Shown: positions 8,837-17,710, counted from the first letter of the stretch. The stretch: 64,000 nt of DNA from Actinomycetales bacterium (GCA_012719445.1 JAAYAH010000037.1:1-64000); one strand, 5' to 3'. Numbers and translations are program-made. The notes: generated from the sequence alone by a model not told the origin.

Positions 8837-10180
8837 GTGTCGAGCCCACACCCGGAGGACCCGCCCCCCGGCGGACTCGTGCCGTGGCACCCTCCGCGCG
8901 CGGAACTGGAACTGCTGGAGCTCCTCGCCGTCGGTGCCGTCGAGGACCCGCCGCGCCCGATCCTGGTGCCCGCCGCGCTGGTCGAGGAGGCCGTGCGCAC
9001 CGGCGGGGTGCTCGTCGAGGACGTCGAGGGGACGCCGGTCGTCGCCCTGACCGATGTGACCCCGGTCCTCGACGGCCTCCCGCCGTCCGGTCAGGACCCG
9101 GTGCCCGTCCGGGCCACCACCGGCTTCCTCCGCCCGTTCGCCGACGGCCCGCTGCGCAGGCACCGCCGCACCCCGGCCGAGGTCCGGGCGGAGCTGGCGG
9201 CCGGTGGGGAACGGCCGGTGGTCGCCGTCCCGGTGTCCGCCGCGCTGTCGAGGGTCGCCGTCGCCCGTGCCGCCGAGCGGGCCGCGGCCGGGGCGGCCCT
9301 GTTGTGGCTGGTCCTCGTCGGCGAGGGCCGGCGGGGCGACCTCGCCCCCGAGCCGCTGCTGCGCGCCGTCCGGGCCGGGGCAGCAGAGGTCGCGGGAGCT
9401 CAGGTCGCCGGGGGCCGGGTCGCCGGTGCCGACGGGGCGGGCCACGGGATCGTCGTCCCGGTCGCCGTACCCGCCCTGGCCGATCCCGCGGCCGACGCAG
9501 CGCTGGTGGAGGCGGTTGCCACGGCGTACGGAGCGGGGGAGGTGCTGGCGGTGCCCCCCGGGGACGCCGACCGGTTGCACCGGGCCTCGCGCCGGGAGCT
9601 CAGCCGGGCCCTCCCGCCGCCGTCCACCCGGGGGGTCACCGTGTTCTTCACCGGGCTCTCCGGCTCCGGCAAGTCCACCCTGGCGCGAGGGCTCGCCGAC
9701 CGCCTCCTCGACGACGGCAGGCGGAGGGTCTCGGTCCTGGACGGCGACGGCGTGCGCCGGTTGCTGTCAGCAGGCCTGGGGTTCGGCCGGGCCGACCGGG
9801 ACCTCAACATCCGCAGGATCGGCTTCGTCGCGGCGGAGATCACCCGCCACGGGGGGATCGTCGTCTGCGCCCCGATCGCCCCGTTCGCCGCCGTCCGCGC
9901 CGAGGTCAGGGCGCTGGTGGAGGAGGTGGGGGACTTCGTCCTCGTCCACGTGTCCACCCCGCTCGCCGAGTGCGAGCGGCGGGACCGGAAGGGTCTCTAC
10001 GCGAGGGCGAGGCAGGGGATCATCCCGGAGTTCACCGGGATCTCCTCCCCGTACGAGGAGCCCTCGGACGCGGATCTGAGGATCGACACGTCGACGATCT
10101 CTGTCGACGAGGGGGTCGACCGGGTCTTGGCGCTGCTGGAGCGGGGCGGTCACCTGCCGCCGGACCGGCCGGACGAGTGA
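8837..10180 (+). CDS. cysC: Adenylyl-sulfate (APS) kinase with degenerate N-terminal sulfurylase-like region
   Basis: The last 190 residues form an APS kinase, which phosphorylates adenylyl sulfate to PAPS: the P-loop GLSGSGKST lies near residue 273, then VLDGDGVRRLLS, the FGRADRDLNIRRIGFVA helix and the GLYARARQG loop before FTGISSPYE. The first 260 residues resemble the PUA and catalytic parts of ATP sulfurylase in order (LLAVGAVEDPPRPILVP, VALTDVTPVL, ELSRAL at the end), but I do not see the HxGH/QxRN-type active-site motifs, so this half is probably inactive. There is no cysD/cysN pair beside it. Start: GTG; GACCAT ends six bases before it, consistent with leaderless expression. Confidence 0.85.
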   Translation: MSSPHPEDPPPGGLVPWHPPRAELELLELLAVGAVEDPPRPILVPAALVEEAVRTGGVLVEDVEGTPVVALTDVTPVLDGLPPSGQDPVPVRATTGFLRPFADGPLRRHRRTPAEVRAELAAGGERPVVAVPVSAALSRVAVARAAERAAAGAALLWLVLVGEGRRGDLAPEPLLRAVRAGAAEVAGAQVAGGRVAGADGAGHGIVVPVAVPALADPAADAALVEAVATAYGAGEVLAVPPGDADRLHRASRRELSRALPPPSTRGVTVFFTGLSGSGKSTLARGLADRLLDDGRRRVSVLDGDGVRRLLSAGLGFGRADRDLNIRRIGFVAAEITRHGGIVVCAPIAPFAAVRAEVRALVEEVGDFVLVHVSTPLAECERRDRKGLYARARQGIIPEFTGISSPYEEPSDADLRIDTSTISVDEGVDRVLALLERGGHLPPDRPDE

Positions 10181-10245
10181 TCGGAGCCGCAGTGGGGGCG
10201 GCGGATCAGAGCTTCGGGTATGCGGCACGATGTTACTTGTCGTAC

Positions 10246-10272
10246 GGGCTATCACACTCTGTGTGATAGCCC
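10246..10272. promoter_or_regulatory. Perfect 12-bp inverted repeat upstream of the GS-like gene
   Basis: gggctatcacac (10246-10257) and gtgtgatagccc (10261-10272) pair perfectly over the loop tct. It lies 66 bases after the kinase stop and 70 bases before the next start. It could be an operator (TetR/GntR size) for the GS-like gene or a terminator; the moderate GC content favours an operator. Confidence 0.5.
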
Positions 10273-10342
10273 GGAGGCGTTCCCGCCGGGCGGACCACTC
10301 CGGCGCGACGGATCGCCCCGTCCCTCACCGAGGAGAGCCCCG

Positions 10343-11734
10343 ATGACCGAGCCGGCTATGGTCAGTTCCCCGCTGCCCTACGAGAAGCTCGAGGCCAACG
10401 TCGCCTCCGGCCACGTCGACACCGTGCTCGTGGTGTTCGCCGACCTGCAGGGCCGCCTGCAGGGCAAGCGGGTGCACGCCCAGCACTTCCTCGGCCGGGT
10501 CCGGGAGTTCGGTCTCGACGTGCCGAGCGAGTTGCTGGCCGTCGACGTCGACAACCGGCCGATCGGGGGCTTCGGTGACTCCCACGGCGGCGCGGCCTTC
10601 GGTGACGTCCTGCTCCGCCCCGACCTGTCGACGCTGCGGGCCGTCCCCTGGCAACCCGCCTGCGCGATGGTTCAGTGCGACGTCCGGTGGCCCGACGGTC
10701 GGCCGGTCGAGCAGTCGCCCCGGCAGATGCTGCGCCGGCAGGTCGAGACGGCGAGGGCCTGCGGATTCACCGCCATCGCCGGGACCAAGCTGCAGTTCAC
10801 GGTGTTCGAGGAGACCTACGCGAGGGCGGCGGAGGTCCGTCACCGCGGCCTCATGCCGTCCACCCGGCACGTCCCGGCCGCCTCCGTGCTGGCGACCCAC
10901 CGGATCGAGCCCATGCTGCGGGACCTGCGCAACGCCATGGTCGGCGCGGGGGTGGAGATCGAGGCCCTGGAGGGTCACCACGCACCGGGACAGTACGAGA
11001 TCACCTTCCGGGTCACCGACGTCCTGACCATGGCCGACCAGCACGCCGTCTTCAAGGCGGCGGCCAAGGAGATCGCCTTCCGGCACGAGGCGTCGGTGAC
11101 CTTCATGGCCAAGCACGGCGAGGCCCCGGGCAACGCCGGTCATCTCCACCTCAGCCTGCGCGGCCCCGGCGGCGGGCTGGTGTTCGCCCCGCAGGATCCG
11201 CTGGGCGTCGACGTGGTGGACCTCAGGACGGATGTCTTCCGGCACGTCGTCGCCGGCGTGCTGGAGACCCTGCCGGACTTCACCCTGCTCTACGCGCCCT
11301 ACGTCAACTCCTACAAGCGCCTGGGGGAGAGTTCGTCGGCCTCCACCGCCGTGACCTGGGGCGAGGACAACCGGACCTGTACGGTTCGGGTGCTCGGCAG
11401 GGGACCGTCCCTGCGGCTGGAGAACAGGGTCCCCGGCGCGGACGCCAATCCCTACCTCGCCCTCGCCGCCATGCTCGCGGGCGGTCTGCACGGCATCGGG
11501 AGCTGCCTCCCGCTGCGGGCTCCGTTCATCGGGAACGCCGCGGAGTCCGACCACCCCCGGATCCCCGCCTCCCTGGCCGCGGCGAGGGACGCGTTCGCCA
11601 CGTCCGTCGTCGCAGGCGAGGTCTTCGACAAGGAGGTCGTCGCCCACTACGTCCGGGCCGCGGACGCCGAGCTGGCGGCGTTCGCGGGGGCGGTCACCGA
11701 CTGGGAGCTCACCAGGGGCTTCGAGCGGCTGTGA
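10343..11734 (+). CDS. Glutamine-synthetase-fold protein (GlnA4/gamma-glutamyl-amine ligase type) lacking metal-ligand glutamates
   Basis: A 463-residue member of the glutamine synthetase superfamily, closest by pattern to the GlnA4-type gamma-glutamyl-amine synthetases (FEETYARA, then RIEPMLRDLRNAM). Later motifs are intact: GQYEI, GHLHLSL (metal and ammonia-site histidine), NSYKRLGE, TWGEDNRT and RLENRVPGADANPYL. The usual metal-binding segment E-x-E-F is however K149-L-Q151-F, and the position of the next ligand glutamate before PGQYE is H212. These are three of the residues expected to hold the two catalytic metals. AAG and CAG each differ from GAG by one base. The protein may be catalytically dead or do other chemistry. 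Start: ATG with GAGGAGAG upstream. Confidence 0.85.
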   Translation: MTEPAMVSSPLPYEKLEANVASGHVDTVLVVFADLQGRLQGKRVHAQHFLGRVREFGLDVPSELLAVDVDNRPIGGFGDSHGGAAFGDVLLRPDLSTLRAVPWQPACAMVQCDVRWPDGRPVEQSPRQMLRRQVETARACGFTAIAGTKLQFTVFEETYARAAEVRHRGLMPSTRHVPAASVLATHRIEPMLRDLRNAMVGAGVEIEALEGHHAPGQYEITFRVTDVLTMADQHAVFKAAAKEIAFRHEASVTFMAKHGEAPGNAGHLHLSLRGPGGGLVFAPQDPLGVDVVDLRTDVFRHVVAGVLETLPDFTLLYAPYVNSYKRLGESSSASTAVTWGEDNRTCTVRVLGRGPSLRLENRVPGADANPYLALAAMLAGGLHGIGSCLPLRAPFIGNAAESDHPRIPASLAAARDAFATSVVAGEVFDKEVVAHYVRAADAELAAFAGAVTDWELTRGFERL

Positions 11735-11796
11735 CCGGGGCGCGAGCCCCTGACCGGCGACCACGGCGCGAGCCCGCGGTCGGCGACAATGGCGGG

Positions 11797-12159
11797 ATGG
11801 ACCCGGTGTGGCACGACGACGTCGAGAGGGAGCTGGGGCGGGTCGCCGACCGGTTGCGGGTGATCGGCCCGCGGATGGAGGGGCGCGGCACCGGGCCGCA
11901 CGGGGCGGGCGATCCGGGCCGGGAGGCCGGCGCGGTGCTGGAGTCCGCGCGGGCCGCGGTCCAGCGGCTCGCGGACCTCGCGGCGGACACCGAGGGACTG
12001 CCCCGACGGACCGTCGAGCGCCTGCCAGGGCACGCTCTCGCCGATCAGGTGCTCGTCCTCGGCCACGACCTGCTCGCCGCAGCGCCGGCCGACGAACGCG
12101 GCCGGGAGCCGCTCGAGGCCGGGCACGCCCTGCTCGTGGACCTGCGGAGGTCACTGTGA
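11797..12159 (+). CDS. Uncharacterized 120-residue helical protein
   Basis: A small acidic protein that starts MDPVWHDDVERELGRVADRLRVIGPRM. It is predicted to be mostly helical from its heptad-like Leu/Ala/Val spacing (AAVQRLADLAADTEGL, LADQVLVLGHDLLAAA). No signal peptide or membrane span. It follows the GS-like gene by 62 bases on the same strand. The ATG lies six bases after GACAAT, the same leaderless pattern as the methyltransferase gene at 6080, which supports this start and that the gene is real. I do not recognise a family. Confidence 0.6.
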   Translation: MDPVWHDDVERELGRVADRLRVIGPRMEGRGTGPHGAGDPGREAGAVLESARAAVQRLADLAADTEGLPRRTVERLPGHALADQVLVLGHDLLAAAPADERGREPLEAGHALLVDLRRSL

Positions 12160-12183
12160 GCAGGGCGCTCGCCCGGCGTGCCC

Positions 12184-13353
12184 TCAGCGGACGGTTCGAC
12201 CGAGCACGTCGGACTTGTGTTCCGTGACCCAGGTGTCCAGCTTGTCCTTCGCGATGGCCTGCCACAGCTCGGCGTCCGCCACCCGGTCGAGCACCACGAT
12301 GGACTGCTTGCCGTCGGGACTCCTGCCGGTGCCCTTGACCGGAGCGGTGAGGAACACGACGTCCGAGGAGCGCAGGCTGCGGGCGGAGAAGGCCAGCCCG
12401 CGGATCTCGCCGAAGGTGAACCCGCTGTCGGTGGCGACGGACTTCGTCAGCGCGTCCAGCGACTCGGTGAGCTTGCTCGGGCTCGTCAGCGTTCCCGTGG
12501 AGATCATCTTGGTGAACACGGCTCGGATCCAGTTCTGCTGACGCTTCACCCGGTCGAAGTCGCCGCCGGGGAGGTTGTGCCGCTGCCGGACGTAGCGCAG
12601 CGCCGTCTCCCCGTCCATCTGGTGCGTACCCGCCGTGAAGGAGCTGCCCTTGTAGCCGGTGGTCTGCGGCACGGTGATCGTCACCCCGCCCAGCGCGTCG
12701 GTGATCCTGGTGAAGCCCTCGAAGTCGGCGATGACCACGTGGTCGATGCGGACGTCGGTCAGCTGCTCGACCGTCTTGACCATGAGCGTCGGACCGCCGA
12801 AGGAGAACGCCGCGTTGATCTTGTTGTTGCCGTGGCCGGGGATGTCGACCCAGCTGTCCCTGGGGATCGAGATGACGTAGCCGGCGTCCTTGTCGGCCGT
12901 GAGGTGCGCGATCATGATCGCGTCGGTGCGCTGTGCCCCGGCCTGCCACTGGTTCGGGTCACCGGCGGAGATCCGCGAGTCCGAGCCGAGCAGGAGGACG
13001 TTGACGGCGCCGCCGCTGGCCGGCGCGGGTCGCTCGGCCTCCGGGATCGCCGCGAAGGGGTCGCCGAAGCGCTCGATGTTCGCGTCGAGGCGATGGGAGA
13101 GGGCTCGCAGCCACAGTGCGCCGGTGAGGGCGACCGTCAGCAGCAGCGCGACGATGACCCCGAGGACGAAGAGAGCCCTGCGGCTCCGGCTCCAGGTGCG
13201 CCACCGCGCCCGGAACCCGTGGTCAGCCTTCCGCCGGGAGTGCTTCCGCCTGCTCTCGACCGGGCGCTCGACCGCCGGCATCGGCGCCGGGAACGGGGCG
13301 TCGACCTCCGGGTCCTTGATCATGGGCGCGACATCACGCGCGATATCCGGCAC
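12184..13353 (-). CDS. LytR-CpsA-Psr (LCP) family glycopolymer transferase
   Basis: A membrane-anchored enzyme of about 389 residues expected to attach wall glycopolymers (for example arabinogalactan or teichoic-type chains) to peptidoglycan. A basic cytoplasmic tail (RRKHSRRK) precedes one membrane span, ALFVLGVIVALLLTVALTG. The LCP domain shows the family landmarks: VNVLLLGSDSR, GAQRTDAIMIAHL, GYVISIPRDSWVDIPGHG, NKINAAFSFGGP, VDHVVIADF-like segment, GEXALRYVRQRH-type motif ETALRYVRQRHNLPGGDFDRVKRQQ. Start: GTG at 13353 with GGAAGG nine bases upstream; the ATG at 13323 has no ribosome site. It is convergent with the small gene ending at 12159. Confidence 0.9.
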   Translation of the reverse strand: MPDIARDVAPMIKDPEVDAPFPAPMPAVERPVESRRKHSRRKADHGFRARWRTWSRSRRALFVLGVIVALLLTVALTGALWLRALSHRLDANIERFGDPFAAIPEAERPAPASGGAVNVLLLGSDSRISAGDPNQWQAGAQRTDAIMIAHLTADKDAGYVISIPRDSWVDIPGHGNNKINAAFSFGGPTLMVKTVEQLTDVRIDHVVIADFEGFTRITDALGGVTITVPQTTGYKGSSFTAGTHQMDGETALRYVRQRHNLPGGDFDRVKRQQNWIRAVFTKMISTGTLTSPSKLTESLDALTKSVATDSGFTFGEIRGLAFSARSLRSSDVVFLTAPVKGTGRSPDGKQSIVVLDRVADAELWQAIAKDKLDTWVTEHKSDVLGRTVR

Positions 13354-13567
13354 GTTCGACAGCCTTCCCGGTCGTGGTGGTCCGTCGGAGTGAGGCGGCC
13401 GGGACACGGCGGGACCCGACCGACCAGGCGGGCTCAACCATCACTATTCGTGAACCTGATCCCTACCCATGGTAATGGTTATTGGTCTTTCCTCGGCGTC
13501 ATCGCGGCCCCCGAGGGCATCATGACACCCCTCCGGGGGAGTGACCTCCGGGATCGTGGATCTCCGG

Positions 13568-14557
13568 TCACTCCGTGGCGGCGAGCCGCCGGACCTCCAC
13601 CGGGCTCGCCGCGGTCCAGGTCGTCCCCGGCTCCGGGCGGACGCCGCAGGAGGTCCGTCGTTCCGGGACGACGGCGGTCACCACGTCGACCCACCACTCG
13701 GTCTGCCCGCCACCGGCCCAGACCGTCCGGATCGCGCCCGAGGGCAGGGGGTGGGCGGCTCGGGGGGTGAAGGCGTCCAGGCCGGGCTCGTCGAGGTGAC
13801 GTCTCAGCGCGGCCTCGGCCGCCTGCTGCCACGGTGCGAGGTGGCTGCGGCCGCGGAGCAGTCGGGGGACGACCTCGGACCTGGCCCTGGCACGGAGGAG
13901 GTCGGGCACGTGGCCTGCGGCGACCCTCCCGTACACGGTGCCCTCCGGCAGGGCCACGAGGACTCCGGCGAACCGGTGCCCGCCGGTGTGGGAGATCTCC
14001 CACACGCCGTCGGACGATGCCGCGGACAGCGCGGCGGCGAGCGGACGTCCCCACCGGGCGCAGCAGGCATCCCTCACCCCGTGGGTGCACACGGCCCACG
14101 ACGGCCCGGCGTCCCGCCAGCCCCGCGGGATCCTCTCGCCCCCCGCGAGCTCCGCCCAGTCCAGCCCGGCCAGGTCGTGGATGTCCGTGAGCCCCAGCGT
14201 CGCCGTCCAGCCGCCAGGGCCCATCCGGGCGACGACGACCCGTGGCTGGGTGACCGACCGGTCGGTCGGCCTGGCGCGGTGGCGGCGGGCGAGCACCACC
14301 CGGACTCCCGCCGCCTCTGCGGCCTCGCGCACGGCGACGCCGAGCCCGTCCGGCCACGACGCGCCGGCGACGGCGTCCCTGGCCCAGGGACCGGGATGCT
14401 CGACGAGCACCCACGCCGGTGCGTGCGGAGCGGTTCCGGGCAGGGGCTCGGCGAGGGCGGACAGCGAGCACGGCACGAGCTCGGACGCCGCGCCCGAGCC
14501 GAGGTCGTGCGGCTCGGACAGCGGGTCGCCGTCTCCGATGGGCTGGCGTCGTACCAC
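13568..14557 (-). CDS. Sucrase/ferredoxin-like (Suc_Fer) thioredoxin-fold protein
   Basis: A 329-residue cytosolic protein of the sucrase/ferredoxin-like family, found widely in actinobacteria and related to the thioredoxin-like [2Fe-2S] ferredoxins. Marks are the N-terminal CSLSALAEPLPGTAPHAPAWVLVEHPGPW, the central CTHGVRDACCARWGRPLA cysteine cluster, and EISHTGGHRFAGVLVALPEGTVYGRV. Four cysteines and the HTGGHRF segment would bind the cluster. The physiological partner is unknown. GTG start; the 130-bp gap to the LCP gene upstream is AT-rich (13440-13495) and likely holds the LCP promoter. Confidence 0.85.
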   Translation of the reverse strand: MVRRQPIGDGDPLSEPHDLGSGAASELVPCSLSALAEPLPGTAPHAPAWVLVEHPGPWARDAVAGASWPDGLGVAVREAAEAAGVRVVLARRHRARPTDRSVTQPRVVVARMGPGGWTATLGLTDIHDLAGLDWAELAGGERIPRGWRDAGPSWAVCTHGVRDACCARWGRPLAAALSAASSDGVWEISHTGGHRFAGVLVALPEGTVYGRVAAGHVPDLLRARARSEVVPRLLRGRSHLAPWQQAAEAALRRHLDEPGLDAFTPRAAHPLPSGAIRTVWAGGGQTEWWVDVVTAVVPERRTSCGVRPEPGTTWTAASPVEVRRLAATE

Positions 14558-14782
14558 GCCACCAGTCCACCACGGGCTGGTCCGAATTGTCCCTGTGAGA
14601 CCCCCGGGATCGTCGCCGTGAGACCCCGGCGCGTCGGTGTTGCGGCTGCCGACCCCGGCGTGACGGCGGGACTAGGGTCGTGCGTGTTGAGGTCATCACC
14701 GAGCGTGTCGGTGGTGGGGGGACAGGCACGCGCTCGTCGCCGAACGGGCAGCGGGCGTGCCCTGGAACAGGGGGGTCGCGTG

Positions 14783-15634
14783 ATGGGGTACGTCGCAGGA
14801 GTCACCCGCTGTCTCGGGTCGGCAGCCGTCGCCGTGGTGCTGGCGGGAGCCCCGGTGGCCCTGGCGGCACCGGCCCAGGCCGCGGTGGAGCGGGGCGGGG
14901 TCACGGTGACGGGCGGGTGCACGGGAACGGCCACCTCGACGGACCGGGACGCGAAGCCGCTGGGGTCCCTCGACACCGCCGCCGGTGTCGGGGCGAGCCG
15001 GAGCGCGCCGTTCCTCGTCGACCGCTCCGGGACGGTCAACTACCGCGCCGGCAGCCCCTCCGCCATCACCGACAACACCTGGTCGGTGAAGATCGCCGGA
15101 ATCACCGTCGACTCCGGGGCCGCGGCCAACGCCACCCGCAGGACGTCGAAGGAGGAGACCGTCGACCTCGCGGACTACCTGCCCGTCTCCCTGACCGGGA
15201 CGGTGCTGGTGGAGGCTTCCGTCACCGGGCAGGGCGGCTCCTGCACCGGAGAGACCTGGATCAAGCTCACCGGGAACCCGTTCACCAGCGCCAACGGGCT
15301 CGGCGGGACGCTCCTGCTGGTGGCCGGTCTCGCCGGTGCGGTGCCGGCAAGACCTCGCCTGGTGCCGGCACCCGCGGGGTCAGCGGGGGTCCCGCGCCGG
15401 AGGCGGCGGCCGTTCCTGGGGTTGGTGGCCGGTCTGCTCGTCGGGCTCGGGGCCTCGCTGCTGCTCACCAGCGCGAGCATCGTCCCGCTCGGTGTGCTCT
15501 GGGTCGCCCTCGTCGTCGTGATCGGACTGCTCCTCGGTGTCACGTTCGGCGTTCTCGGACCGGTGAAGGGCGTCGCCGGAGGAGCGGGAACCGGTTCCGC
15601 GGCGCCGTCCGGCGCGGGAACGGATCCGGCGTGA
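14783..15634 (+). CDS. Exported protein with C-terminal membrane spans, function unknown
   Basis: A protein of 283 residues. A signal peptide (MGYVAGVTRCLGSAAVAVVLAG, cut after AQA) is followed by an extracytoplasmic domain of about 140 residues with two cysteines (GGCTGTA and GSCTGE) that could form a disulfide. A hydrophobic stretch (GGTLLLVAGLAGAV), a basic loop (PRRRRRPFLG) and two strong spans (LVAGLLVGLGASLLLTS, VLWVALVVVIGLLLGVTF) close it, ending in a Gly/Ala tail. It stands alone. Start: ATG preceded by an in-frame GTG at 14780; a -10-like TAGGGT lies at 14672-14677. No family recognised. Confidence 0.75.
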   Translation: MGYVAGVTRCLGSAAVAVVLAGAPVALAAPAQAAVERGGVTVTGGCTGTATSTDRDAKPLGSLDTAAGVGASRSAPFLVDRSGTVNYRAGSPSAITDNTWSVKIAGITVDSGAAANATRRTSKEETVDLADYLPVSLTGTVLVEASVTGQGGSCTGETWIKLTGNPFTSANGLGGTLLLVAGLAGAVPARPRLVPAPAGSAGVPRRRRRPFLGLVAGLLVGLGASLLLTSASIVPLGVLWVALVVVIGLLLGVTFGVLGPVKGVAGGAGTGSAAPSGAGTDPA

Positions 15635-16045
15635 GGCAAACCGGTTTCGTTCGACGTCTCGTGATCCCTGGGGAATCGTTCGCGAACGTGACGGTGAATC
15701 CATGATCCTCGGCCCGAACTCCGCCGTGATACGGCGGTGTCCCTGAAGGGAATACCTGCTGAATCCGGTCGGTCCTGTTACCCGGAGTCACTCCCGGCGA
15801 CGGGTCGTCATTCTCCGGATCGGTAACCAGTACCGGGTGAACCGTTGCATGCCGTGACGGAAGCCCTGGGCAGTCGTGGGTCAGAATGGACAGGCCCGGC
15901 GGCGTCCGCAGCGGTCACCCCGTCGGAGAGGGATGCCAGGTCACCGAAGGTGACCTCCTGCGTGTCCCCGGCTGCGACCAGTGATGTTGCCGGTTGTGAC
16001 GGTGCCGGCCCGGGGACGGCGGTGAGAGTCGACCCCGTCCAGGCG

Positions 16046-16074
16046 TTGACACGTTCTTTGGTCGACCGTAATAT
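16046..16074 (+). promoter_or_regulatory. Near-consensus sigma70-type promoter of the mannanase gene
   Basis: A perfect -35 hexamer TTGACA (16046-16051) is 17 bases from TAATAT (16069-16074). This is unusually close to consensus for so GC-rich a genome. The predicted start point near 16081 leaves a leader of about 235 bases before the ATG. Confidence 0.75.
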
Positions 16075-16170
16075 CCGCTGCACCTGAATCGGTTAAGCGT
16101 CGCATGCCGGGATGTGCGTGAGGTTCAGGCGCCGGCGGTCGGTCCACAATCGGATTGGTGAGGCATCGGT

Positions 16171-16188
16171 CACGGTTCGTCAACCGTG
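16171..16188 (+). other. Hairpin in the mannanase leader
   Basis: cacggtt and aaccgtg pair over the loop cgtc, and the flanking cggt/gccg can extend the stem with a bulge. It lies mid-leader, 128 bases before the start codon, and has no T-tract. Confidence 0.4.
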
Positions 16189-16315
16189 CCGACCGTCCAC
16201 CTCTCCTCGGTGGGTGGGTGGGGGACGTGGCTGTCGGCACCACTGTCCTGTCGTTCCTGCGCGCACTCGGCGGTCTGGTTCGGGGACCCGCCGGGAGGAC
16301 CCATTGAGAGGAATC

Positions 16316-17710
16316 ATGAGAGCACGATTCATCGGCGCGACGGTTGTCGCCCTGCTCGCCTCGGCGTTCGTCGCGGCCTCGCCGGCCCAGGCGGCGGCGG
16401 GGATCCGCGTCAGCGGTACGAACATCGTCGAGGCGAACGGCAGCAACTTCATCATGCGTGGCACCAGCCACGCCCACACCTGGTACCCGAGTCAGACCAG
16501 CTCGTTCGCCAACATCAAGGCCGCGGGCGCGAACACGGTGCGGGTCGTGCTCAGCGGCGGCCGGTGGACGGCGAACGGTGTCAGCGACGTGGCCAACGTC
16601 GTGTCGCTGTGCAAGCAGAACCGACTGATCTGTGTGCTGGAGAACCACGACACCACGGGCTACGGCGAGCAGTCCGGCGCCTACACCATGACCCAGGCGG
16701 TGCAGTACTGGAACAGCGTCAAGAGCGCGCTGGTCGGCCAGGAGAACTACGTCATCATCAACATCGGCAACGAGCCGTTCGGCAACGGCTCGGCGTCCAA
16801 CGACTGGCCGACCGAGACCGCCAACGCGATCCGGGCGATGCGTTCCAACGGGTTCGAGCACGCGCTGATGGTTGACGCACCGAACTGGGGCCAGGACTGG
16901 CAGTTCATCATGCGGGACAACGCCCAGACGGTGGCGGCGGCCGACTCGCAGAAGAACACGATCTTCTCCATCCACATGTACGGGGTGTTCGACACCGCGT
17001 CCGAGGTGACCTCCTACGTGTCGGCGTTCCGGACCATGGGCCTGCCGCTGGTGATCGGCGAGTTCGGGCACAACCACTCGGACGGCAACCCGGACGAGGT
17101 CACGATCATGCAGCAGTCGATCGGATGGCTGGGCTGGTCGTGGAGCGGCAACGGCGGCGAGGTGGAGTACCTGGACCAGGTCACCAACTTCGACCCCAAC
17201 CAGATGACCTCGTGGGGCACGCAGCTCTTCTCCCAGATCCGGGCCTCGGCGCGTGAGGCCAGCATCTACAGCGGCCAGACCCAGACCACCACGCGGACCA
17301 CGACCACCACGACGACCCGGACGACTCCGCCGACCACCACGACGACCACGACCCGGACGACTCCGCCGACCACCACGACCCGGACGACTCCGACGACGAC
17401 CACGTCGCAGGGGTCGGGCGGGTGCACCGCGGCCTACTCGGTGCAGAGCCAGTGGCCGGGCGGGTTCGTGGCCAACGTCAACGTCACCGCGGGCAGCTCG
17501 GCGATCAACGGCTGGCGCGTCACCATGACCCTGCCCAGCGGGGCCGCCGTCAACAACATGTGGAACGGCGTCAACTCCGGCACCAGCGGCACCGTGACCG
17601 TGACCAACCAGAGCTACAACGGTCGCCTCGGCGCCGGGCAGACCACCAACTTCGGCTTCGTCGGCACCGGCACCGGAGCCGGAGCCACGGTCTCCTGCAC
17701 CGCCGGCTGA
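16316..17710 (+). CDS. Secreted GH5 (subfamily 8-like) endo-beta-mannanase with CBM2
   Basis: An exported endo-1,4-beta-mannanase of 464 residues. Signal peptide to about residue 26 (cut after AQA), then a GH5 barrel (27-315) opening GIRVSGTNIVEANGSNFIMRG, typical of GH5_8 mannanases. The acid/base is the Glu in NIGNEPFGNG and the nucleophile the Glu in VIGEFGHNH. A linker of Thr with Arg and Pro (about 325-362) joins a C-terminal CBM2 (CTAAYSVQSQWPGGF to VSCTAG) with end cysteines and surface Trp residues for cellulose or mannan. Start: ATG with GAGAGG just upstream. Its CBM2 is almost the same as that of the esterase at 20242, suggesting recent module exchange or duplication. Transcription ends at the hairpin 17773-17815. 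Confidence 0.92.
   Translation: MRARFIGATVVALLASAFVAASPAQAAAGIRVSGTNIVEANGSNFIMRGTSHAHTWYPSQTSSFANIKAAGANTVRVVLSGGRWTANGVSDVANVVSLCKQNRLICVLENHDTTGYGEQSGAYTMTQAVQYWNSVKSALVGQENYVIINIGNEPFGNGSASNDWPTETANAIRAMRSNGFEHALMVDAPNWGQDWQFIMRDNAQTVAAADSQKNTIFSIHMYGVFDTASEVTSYVSAFRTMGLPLVIGEFGHNHSDGNPDEVTIMQQSIGWLGWSWSGNGGEVEYLDQVTNFDPNQMTSWGTQLFSQIRASAREASIYSGQTQTTTRTTTTTTTRTTPPTTTTTTTRTTPPTTTTRTTPTTTTSQGSGGCTAAYSVQSQWPGGFVANVNVTAGSSAINGWRVTMTLPSGAAVNNMWNGVNSGTSGTVTVTNQSYNGRLGAGQTTNFGFVGTGTGAGATVSCTAG

Larger units (their letters stand above)
15635..16315. other. Long intergenic region and leader of the mannanase gene
   Basis: 681 bases without a credible gene. The left half (15635-15840) shows nothing I can name. 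The right half holds a near-consensus promoter (16046-16074) and a transcribed leader of about 235 bases with a hairpin at 16171-16188. Confidence 0.6.
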
